A stretch of 6,235 nucleotides of DNA from Akkermansiaceae bacterium. Lineage in GTDB: Bacteria; Verrucomicrobiota; Verrucomicrobiia; Verrucomicrobiales; Akkermansiaceae. Under the pieces are notes generated by a model. That model searched no databases. It was not told the origin of the DNA and worked only from the letters and a program-made list of their open reading frames with translations. The stretch covers positions 1 to 6,235 of the forward strand of contig WTJZ01000021.1 of assembly GCA_011524615.1 (NCBI GenBank), written 5' to 3'. Positions 1 to 5,098 of the stretch are shown here, one piece after another; positions within the stretch are counted from its first letter, which is position 1, and every line of letters starts with the position of its first letter. The position numbers and the translations under genes were made by a program.

Positions 1-1
1 T

Positions 2-523
2 AGTGGTACGCCTCCCACAGATGCTGTTGGGAGCTTCGAAGCTCTCATCCAAGTCAATGCCCTCGGAGGCTACGACCGCCTGACCTTTTATGGTAATCTA
101 CTTCCTCCCGTGACAGATCTCGATAACGACCAGATCGCAGATACTTGGGAAACCACATACTTCCCTGGGCAAGAAGCGTTAATCGATGGCGCTGAAGACT
201 CCGATGGCGATCGAGTGCCGAACTTCTTCGAATACCTCTACGGGTCAGACCCCTCAGACCCAAAAGACAGAGGCTTCCGCTTAAAGGTTTCTCCTTCGGG
301 TTCTGAGTCCTCCCGCCGCGTTGCTCAATGGGCGGTTCAAGATGCCTTCCACGTAGGGCCAGACTACCTTATCCAGTATTCTACCGATCTCAATACCTGG
401 CAGGCCCTTCCGAGTGATCATTATCAACTCCATCAGGACAGCGTCAATGGCAGAACTACCAACCAGCTAGAACTCACTCAAGACTACCCGGAAAACTTCT
501 TCATGCGCCTCACGCGCCCATAA
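2..523 (+). CDS. C-terminal end of an exported protein with TSP3-like calcium repeats (5' truncated)
   Basis: This is the last 173 codons of a gene that is open through the left edge and ends at TAA 521-523. A GTG at 110 is in frame but the reading frame continues upstream with sensible protein, so it is not the start. Two calcium-binding, aspartate-rich loops are visible: DLDNDQIADTWE (visible residues 39-50) and DSDGDRVPNFFEYLYGSDP (66-84), the pattern of thrombospondin type 3/dockerin-like repeats. After a short linker comes a domain of about 65 residues with 'YLIQYSTDLNTW' (122-133), ending in 'NFFMRLTRP' at the C-terminus. Tails of this kind, 'DxDGDxxxNxxEYxxGxDP' followed by 'S(T)DLxxW ... 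FFRL', recur at the ends of large secreted Verrucomicrobia proteins. The main, unseen part could be an enzyme, adhesin or LamG-type protein, so the overall function cannot be told. No transmembrane sorting helix of PEP-CTERM type is present. Extracellular or cell-surface location is inferred. Confidence 0.85.
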   Translation, partial: SGTPPTDAVGSFEALIQVNALGGYDRLTFYGNLLPPVTDLDNDQIADTWETTYFPGQEALIDGAEDSDGDRVPNFFEYLYGSDPSDPKDRGFRLKVSPSGSESSRRVAQWAVQDAFHVGPDYLIQYSTDLNTWQALPSDHYQLHQDSVNGRTTNQLELTQDYPENFFMRLTRP

Positions 524-865
524 GGCGCTCCCCAGAAAACACCCCGACTCGCCAGAGCTCACATAGACGGGGAGAGTCAACACCCGACCTCATGTCGGTT
601 TATACCCTAAAGGAAGAGACCCCAAGGTTCTATTCTGTCCAGGCATCTTGCTTATGCAACAATTTGAGTCTCACACTCTTAAAGATGTGACAGCAAAACT
701 ACTTTTTAGCGTTCTTTCTCGTTATTCCGCGGTTCACTTCTAGAGGTTCCCGATACGCTTTAATGGTCATCCAGTATGGCTACAGAGAATACTCTTACTA
801 CGACTATCCAGAACAGAGACTGTCGGTAGTGCTCAGTCATCGTTGATGAGGGGGGCGTGTCTTGG
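524..865. other. 342-base convergent spacer without a recognisable gene
   Basis: The spacer lies between the ends of two converging genes. I find no convincing coding frame or RNA gene here. It contains several weak hairpins. One has stems GCGCC 514-518 and GGCGC 524-528 and straddles the stop codon of the exported-protein gene, with no T run after it. Another has stems CCGAC 584-588 and GTCGG 594-598 and is followed only by TTTAT, so it is a poor intrinsic terminator candidate for the plus strand. A third has TCACA 671-675 pairing with TGTGA 686-690 and an inner TCT/AGA. None is strong enough to call a terminator. No clear terminator for the minus-strand mutM gene is visible either. For two genes that face each other, the spacer is longer than the other convergent spacer in this window (102 bases). 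Confidence 0.6.
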
Positions 866-1711
866 CTATTTTTTTGGGTATGCGGTTTGGCATTGTGGGC
901 ACCAGGCGGTTGTTCTGGTCGCGATGGTACCTCGCTCAAGCTCGCAGTGACAGGTTGGACAGAGTCCGCCCTTCTTCCAGCGATGTTGGAAGAGCCATGT
1001 CGTGGGGGGGACTTGTGCAACGTATCCACCTGCAGCGAAGCCTGCTTCCTCTGGTGGGGCGATACGGTCTTGGTTCTTATCGGCTACATGCTTGATCGCA
1101 CCCTTGCACACGAATTTCACTTCTTCATAGAGACGTTCGGGAGAGAGGGAACCAAGAGCGATATCTGGGAGAGCCCCTAAACGCCAGCAGATCTCATCAG
1201 CCATCCAGTTACCCACACCTGGGAAGAGTGATTGATCTAGCAAGGCCCCCTTAAGGATCTTCTTAGGGCGGCGTTCGATGATCGATCTGACATGAGCTTG
1301 ATTAAAGCGGCGGGAAAGAGGGCTCGGAGGGAGAGACTCCCAAGGGGAATCTCCTTCGTGGAGCATGACACGGCCGAACATACGGTAGTCATTTAATACG
1401 AGGGTGTATGAGGGAGTCCTGAGGATGAGGTGGTCATGCTTCCTCTCTTCATAATCAGGGGGGGCACAATAGACCTTGCCCGACATGCCAAGGTGTACCT
1501 CTAGGTGCCAATCGTGATCAAAGGTGAAGTACATGCGCTTGCCATGATGAGTGCTGCTCGTCATGGTTTTGCCGACTAGAGCGGGGAGGGCGGCTGCAGG
1601 TAGGTCACGGAAGATACGTGCGTCTTTGTTACTAGTAATGGAGGAGATCGATTCTCCCTCGGCAGTCGCCCATATGCGTCGTGCGAGTTCTACTTCTGCG
1701 AGTTCTGGCAT
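866..1711 (-). CDS. mutM: Formamidopyrimidine-DNA glycosylase (Fpg/MutM family)
   Basis: This is a bifunctional glycosylase/AP lyase of base-excision repair that removes oxidised purines such as 8-oxoguanine and nicks the DNA backbone. I chose the ATG at 1711 because it gives MPELAEVE (281 aa, close to the usual ~270), which exposes the catalytic N-terminal Pro2 next to Glu3. The ATG three codons upstream (1720) would bury that proline. Other landmarks are all present. The beta-lysine is Lys58 in HHGKRM. The void-filling triad is Met76 (HLGMSG) with Arg110 and Phe112 (DYRMFG), typical of Fpg rather than Nei. The helix-two-turn-helix region is GALLDQSLFPGVGNWMADE (155-173) with Asn168. The zinc finger is C251-C254/C271-C274, with Arg266 in its hairpin. 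The conserved second proline of PELPEVE is alanine here, a variant I associate with Verrucomicrobia and relatives. No good Shine-Dalgarno precedes the start. The gene stands alone, divergent from the lipoprotein gene. Family is certain; exact substrate preference is inferred. Confidence 0.95.
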   Translation of the reverse strand: MPELAEVELARRIWATAEGESISSITSNKDARIFRDLPAAALPALVGKTMTSSTHHGKRMYFTFDHDWHLEVHLGMSGKVYCAPPDYEERKHDHLILRTPSYTLVLNDYRMFGRVMLHEGDSPWESLPPSPLSRRFNQAHVRSIIERRPKKILKGALLDQSLFPGVGNWMADEICWRLGALPDIALGSLSPERLYEEVKFVCKGAIKHVADKNQDRIAPPEEAGFAAGGYVAQVPPTTWLFQHRWKKGGLCPTCHCELERGTIATRTTAWCPQCQTAYPKK

Positions 1712-1742
1712 GGTGCTCATACATAAGAAGCGATTGAGAGGG

Positions 1743-1799
1743 TTGGCAACAAGAGATGTATATTTACACGAAATTTATATAATCATTATTTCCTATTGT
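1743..1799. promoter_or_regulatory. AT-rich divergent promoter region between mutM and the lipoprotein gene
   Basis: The 112 bases between the two divergent starts must hold promoters for both directions. On the plus strand there is a perfect -10-type TATAAT at 1778-1783, 40 bases before the lipoprotein ATG. No good -35 hexamer lies 16-18 bases upstream of it; TTGGCA at 1743-1748 is too far away. A TTTACA at 1763-1768 resembles a -35 but pairs only with a poor -10 near 1786. TGTA 1757-1760 and TACA 1765-1768 form a short TGTA-N4-TACA dyad that could be an operator half-pair or chance in AT-rich DNA. The minus-strand promoter of mutM should lie in the same stretch, but I cannot single out a convincing pair of boxes. 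The region is sound by position; exact elements are speculative. Confidence 0.4.
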
Positions 1800-1823
1800 A
1801 TCTCGATCATACTTTGTTAAGTG

Positions 1824-2390
1824 ATGACTAAGATGAAATTACTGCCCCTATTATTGTTGCCATTGCTCCTGATCAGTTGTGCGACGCAATCCGTGCCTGT
1901 TGGATCAGGCCTGCCTAAGAACCATGATCAGGCGAGGGTGGTATTGGCTAAGAGGATCCTCCAAATGCCGAATCAGATTCAGCTGATGTCGAGGCATGTG
2001 AGTGGCCGTAGGGATAATGCGACGGCATACAAGAATATGGTCTCTACAGCAGGCGGCTGGTCTGCGGCGCGTAGTTCGTATGCGAAGGCTCCAGGTGGGT
2101 ATGTCAAGCTACAGCCAGCCATGCTCTATGGGATGATCGCGCTCGCGAATCAGGGGTATTCCTACCAAGTGTCAGAGCTAGCGGGGGGAGGGCATAGTCG
2201 TAACTCTCGTCACTATGATGGGGTAGCAGTAGATATCTGTTACATCAATGGGGTGAAGGTGAACTATCGTAACCCGTATTACCGTTCTCTCATGCGGGCA
2301 GCTCGTAAGCTGGGTGCTACTGAGGTCTACGGGCCTGGAGATCGTGGTCATTCGGGACATGTACACATTGCATGGCCGCGTCCTTATTAG
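1824..2390 (+). CDS. Lipoprotein with an M15-like metallopeptidase domain (peptidoglycan peptidase candidate)
   Basis: A 188-residue protein starting at ATG 1824; GTG 1821 and ATG 1833 are in-frame alternatives and no Shine-Dalgarno decides between them. The N-terminus is a short lysine-bearing region, a leucine-rich helix and the lipobox LISC with Cys19, so it should be lipidated and exported. The C-terminal half carries SRHYDGVAVD (residues 128-137), an exact match to the SxHxxGxAxD zinc motif of M15/DD-peptidase-fold enzymes (ligands His130 and Asp137). It ends with GHSGHVHIAW (175-184), where His179 or His181 is the likely third ligand. The usual ExWH signature with its catalytic glutamate is missing. 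The layout instead resembles endolysin-like M15 relatives with 'SRHxxGxAVDI ... HxxHxHI'. A D,D- or L,D-peptidase acting on peptide cross-links in the periplasm is inferred. Residues 30-100 match nothing I know. The amidase gene follows 41 bases downstream on the same strand, supporting a peptidoglycan role and probable co-transcription. Confidence 0.82.
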   Translation: MTKMKLLPLLLLPLLLISCATQSVPVGSGLPKNHDQARVVLAKRILQMPNQIQLMSRHVSGRRDNATAYKNMVSTAGGWSAARSSYAKAPGGYVKLQPAMLYGMIALANQGYSYQVSELAGGGHSRNSRHYDGVAVDICYINGVKVNYRNPYYRSLMRAARKLGATEVYGPGDRGHSGHVHIAWPRPY

Positions 2391-2431
2391 CACTAGACGT
2401 TGGTATATAACGTGCGTATAAAAGAGTCGTT

Positions 2432-3832
2432 GTGAAAAAAGGACTCATCAATGACTCGGTCGATTTGGTCATCGTACTGGTAGCAGGTTGGATGGCTGTA
2501 TTCCTACTGGCGGTCTACTACGTTCCTCAGCTAGAGCATGTGCGTGATGAGGTGTTTGGCCGACCTGCTGAATCTCAGGATACAGAATCTATCAAGGAGG
2601 ACGAGCTGGGAAAGCCGGAAGTCGCCCAAGATCTGAGCGATCCTCAACAGTCTGAGACGGCAGCCCCTGAGGTAGCAACGTCTTCGCTCGTCTACCGTAG
2701 GGATCTGGCGGAGCTGGGTGAAGAACCGGTATGGGAAGAGCTCGATCAGGTCGGAGCTCATGTGACGGTAGAAGAGTTTTTGGCCGACTTAGAGCGTTAC
2801 TTTGTCGTTGGTGACCGGTGGCAAGAGTTTATTACGAGATCCCCAGCAGGCTTATTGCTCAAGACGGATCCATTAAGTAGTCGGGAACTGTGTCTGAGCG
2901 AGAGCTCATCGAGATACTGGCGCCCTAAGGCGGAGATCACGACGAGAACGGTAGAGCAGCCATTAGCTGGAGTCAGGATCGCCATCGACCCTGGGCATAT
3001 CGGAGGGAAGTGCGCCAAGATGGAGGAGCGTTGGTTCCAGATCGATGAGTCGTTGCCAGTGATGGAGGGGGAGATGGTGCTCATGGTCGCACAACTCCTC
3101 AAGCCCCAGTTAGAGGCGCTAGGAGCTGAAGTGAAGCTCACTAGGTCTGAGAATGCTCCAGTGGGGATACAGCGAACACCTCACTTTATGGCACTCGCGC
3201 AGGCAAAGATCGAGTCCTATGGGTGGCCTCAAGATCGTCAAATCGAGCAAGCGCAAAAGATGTTCTACCGGACGGCAGAGATCAGAGCACGCTCTCGATT
3301 AGTTAATGAAGTCTTCCAGCCTGATATGGCGGTTGCATTGCACTTCAATGCGGAAGCCTGGGGAGATCCTAGTGATCCTCAGTTAACGGAGAATAATCAC
3401 TTCCATATTCTAGTGAATGGCGCGTATACTTCTGGTGAGGTGGCGCAGCATGATCAGCGATATGAGATGATCAAGCGGATACTAGAAGGAACGATTCATG
3501 AGGAGATCGCCCTAGCGGAATGCTTTGTGGAAGCCTTTAAGCAGGAGACACAGTTGCCTGCTTATCACTATGAGCCGAACTCTAAGAGAGCAATCCAAGT
3601 AGATGACGAGGGGTATGTGTGGGCTCGTAACTTATTAGCGAACCGGCTCTTCCAGTGTCCCGTGGTCTTCCTGGAGCCTTATGTCATGAATAGTGCGGAA
3701 GTGCATGCTCGAGCCCAAGAGGGGGACTACGTAGGAGAACGCATGGTAGCGGGGAAGATGCGTAAGTCGATCTTCCGTGAATATGCGGACGCGATCGTGC
3801 GGGCGTTGACAGAGTATTATGGTCCTGAGTAG
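2432..3832 (+). CDS. Membrane-anchored N-acetylmuramoyl-L-alanine amidase (Amidase_3 type)
   Basis: A 466-residue predicted zinc amidase that cleaves the bond between N-acetylmuramic acid and the L-alanine of the peptide stem. The start is GTG 2432, preceded by a weak AAGAG (2422-2426). It gives MKKGLINDS followed by one hydrophobic segment (about residues 11-31) without a cleavage site, so a signal anchor with the rest in the periplasm is likely. Residues 35-110 are an acidic, proline- and glutamine-rich linker. The catalytic domain starts near 180 with AIDPGHIGG (zinc ligand His189). It continues with MEGEMVLMVAQLL (zinc ligand Glu212), the RxRxRLVN region before PDMAVALHFNAE (zinc ligand His304), and VVFLEPYVMNS (catalytic Glu415). 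The full ligand set is present, so the enzyme should be active. The spacings between ligands are larger than usual, notably about 110 residues between His304 and Glu415. It follows the M15-like lipoprotein gene by 41 bases and is probably in its operon. Cell-separation or wall-turnover function is inferred. Confidence 0.92.
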   Translation: MKKGLINDSVDLVIVLVAGWMAVFLLAVYYVPQLEHVRDEVFGRPAESQDTESIKEDELGKPEVAQDLSDPQQSETAAPEVATSSLVYRRDLAELGEEPVWEELDQVGAHVTVEEFLADLERYFVVGDRWQEFITRSPAGLLLKTDPLSSRELCLSESSSRYWRPKAEITTRTVEQPLAGVRIAIDPGHIGGKCAKMEERWFQIDESLPVMEGEMVLMVAQLLKPQLEALGAEVKLTRSENAPVGIQRTPHFMALAQAKIESYGWPQDRQIEQAQKMFYRTAEIRARSRLVNEVFQPDMAVALHFNAEAWGDPSDPQLTENNHFHILVNGAYTSGEVAQHDQRYEMIKRILEGTIHEEIALAECFVEAFKQETQLPAYHYEPNSKRAIQVDDEGYVWARNLLANRLFQCPVVFLEPYVMNSAEVHARAQEGDYVGERMVAGKMRKSIFREYADAIVRALTEYYGPE

Positions 3833-3839
3833 TAAATCA

Positions 3840-3888
3840 TTTAACCGCGAAGATACAAGGACGCTAAAAAGCGTCGTGTCAGGTTAAA
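3840..3888. repeat. Imperfect extragenic palindrome with 8-base periodicity
   Basis: Eight bases after the amidase stop, TTTAACC (3840-3846) is the inverse complement of GGTTAAA (3882-3888). Inside, GATAC (3852-3856) can pair with GTGTC (3876-3880) with one G-T wobble, and GACGCT (3860-3865) pairs with AGCGTC (3870-3875) around an AAAA loop. Together they make 18 potential base pairs with a small internal loop and a 3-base bulge. The left arm also reads as three degenerate 8-base units, CGCGAAGA-TACAAGGA-CGCTAAAA, starting at 3846. It resembles the 'AACCGCGAAG(A/G)CGCGAAG' type of dispersed intergenic repeat that I recall from several environmental phyla; that resemblance is from memory. The hairpin is followed by A residues on the plus strand, so it is not a classic intrinsic terminator for the amidase transcript, though it could protect its 3' end. 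Confidence 0.55.
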
Positions 3889-3911
3889 AAAAAGGCCTGC
3901 AGTGCAGGCCT
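3886..3911 (-). terminator. Rho-independent terminator of the xseA-ychF transcript
   Basis: Read leftwards, the ychF stop is followed 23 bases later by a perfect 8-bp GC-rich hairpin (AGGCCTGC 3893-3900, loop AGT 3901-3903, GCAGGCCT 3904-3911). A run of eight Ts on the minus strand follows (A8 at 3886-3893 on the plus strand, one base shared with the stem). This is a textbook intrinsic terminator. On the plus strand the same stem is followed by CCTTTAT, so it may give weak termination for the oncoming amidase transcript as well. Confidence 0.9.
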
Positions 3912-3934
3912 CCTTTATGCTGATAGGGAATGGA

Positions 3935-5050
3935 TCAGACGTTGAATCGGAACTCGATGACGTCACCGTCTTCGACAGTGTATTCCTTACCTTCGATACG
4001 GAGCTTACCTGCGTCTCGGCACGCAGCCTTAGAGCCTAGCTCGATGAGGTCATTGTAGTGCACGACCTCTGCCGCAATGAATCCGCGCTCGAAGTCGTTG
4101 TGAATGGCTGCTGCCGCACGAGGCGCCTTATCTCCAGCCTTGATCGTCCAAGCACGCGTCTCCTTCTCTCCTGAGGTGAGGTAGGTGCGAAGACCAAGTA
4201 GGTAGTAGGCTGCGGAAATGAGTGTAGAGACCCCAGAGTCCTCGACTCCGAGGTCGTCGAGGAACATTTGCTTATCCTCATCATCAAGGTCGATGAGTTC
4301 TTCCTCGATTCGAGCTGAGATTACGATGGAATCGGCTCCGTGAGCTTCTGCTGCGTATTGCTTCACCTTTGAGACGAGAGGGTGCGCATCTGGGTTCTTC
4401 GTTGCCTCTCCGAGTTCGTCTTCGCTTACATTACAGGCGAAGATTGTCTTCTTAGCGGTAAGGAGGAAGAAGTCTCTGAGGATCGCCTGCTCGTCATCAT
4501 TGAGCTCTAGAGTGGTTGCAGGCTTCCCTTCATCGAGGTGAGGGAGGAGCTTGTCGATGAGGTCGAGTTCGGCCTTTGCTTCCTTGTCGCCTGCACGGAG
4601 TTTCTTAGAACGTGTTTCCTTACGCTTCTCGAGGGCTGCGATGTCAGCGAGGAGGAGCTCAGAGTTAATGACCTCGATATCGCGTACTGGATCGACGTTG
4701 CCCATCTCGTGGATGATGTCGTCGTTTTCGAAGCATCGTACTACTTGTACGATAGCGTCTACCTCACGAATGTTAGCGAGGAACTTATTACCGAGACCTG
4801 CACCCTGAGAGGCTCCTTCTACGAGACCAGCGATGTCAACGAACTCGAAGGCTGCTGGAATGGTTTTCTGAGAGCTGTTGAGTTTAGCGAGTCCGTCTAG
4901 GCGCTCGTCTGGTACGGATACGACCCCCATGTTTGGGTCGATCGTACAGAACGGGAAGTTAGCAGCCTCAGCCTTACGAGTTTTGGTGAGGGCGTTGAAG
5001 AGAGTTGATTTTCCGACGTTTGGTAGTCCTACGATTCCAGCTTTGAGCAT
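3935..5050 (-). CDS. ychF: Redox-regulated ATPase YchF (Obg-like, OLA1 family)
   Basis: A 371-residue protein, near the family norm of ~363. The start is placed at ATG 5050 because MLKAGIVGLPNVGKST is the standard N-terminus; an in-frame ATG 13 codons upstream (5089) would add an extension unlike the family. Visible motifs are the P-loop GLPNVGKST (residues 8-16), the G3 segment DIAGLVEGASQGAGLGNKF (72-90), and NVSE (207-210) in place of the NKxD guanine-specificity motif. That substitution explains the family's preference for ATP over GTP. A coiled-coil-like helical insert (about 125-170) and a C-terminal TGS domain (about 285-371, ending EFRFNV) complete the architecture. YchF binds ribosomes and is linked to stress and translation quality control; it acts in the cytoplasm. 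It lies 48 bases downstream of xseA on the same strand, so the two are probably co-transcribed, and it ends at a strong terminator. No clear Shine-Dalgarno is seen. Confidence 0.97.
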   Translation of the reverse strand: MLKAGIVGLPNVGKSTLFNALTKTRKAEAANFPFCTIDPNMGVVSVPDERLDGLAKLNSSQKTIPAAFEFVDIAGLVEGASQGAGLGNKFLANIREVDAIVQVVRCFENDDIIHEMGNVDPVRDIEVINSELLLADIAALEKRKETRSKKLRAGDKEAKAELDLIDKLLPHLDEGKPATTLELNDDEQAILRDFFLLTAKKTIFACNVSEDELGEATKNPDAHPLVSKVKQYAAEAHGADSIVISARIEEELIDLDDEDKQMFLDDLGVEDSGVSTLISAAYYLLGLRTYLTSGEKETRAWTIKAGDKAPRAAAAIHNDFERGFIAAEVVHYNDLIELGSKAACRDAGKLRIEGKEYTVEDGDVIEFRFNV

Positions 5051-5098
5051 GAGGTGATTGCTACCCCAAAAGCTGGCAATGGCAAGCAAGGAAATGCT

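Noticed and set aside
110..112. GTG as start of the first plus-strand gene
   Set aside because: The frame stays open to the left edge, so the gene is 5' truncated and the GTG is an internal valine.
584..604. Hairpin CCGAC/GTCGG followed by TTTAT as an intrinsic terminator of the exported-protein gene
   Set aside because: Only a 5-bp stem and an interrupted T run, over 60 bases after the stop; too weak to call.
857..1180. Plus-strand frame of 107 codons whose start looks like a lipoprotein signal (hydrophobic stretch, then GGCSG)
   Set aside because: It lies antisense to the zinc finger and preceding region of mutM, where the minus-strand protein has clear family motifs; the apparent signal is a by-product of that sequence.
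3860..3875. GACGCT-AAAA-AGCGTC hairpin as terminator of the amidase transcript
   Set aside because: It is followed by GTGTCAGG rather than Ts, so it does not fit an intrinsic terminator; better described as the core of the larger palindrome.
4538..4900. Plus-strand frame of 120 codons opposite ychF
   Set aside because: The ychF protein is conserved across this whole stretch; the antisense frame has no recognisable domain.
5051..5089. N-terminal extension of YchF from the ATG at 5089
   Set aside because: The extra 13 residues (MLAIASFWGSNHL) do not match the family, whose N-terminus fits MLKAGIVG exactly.
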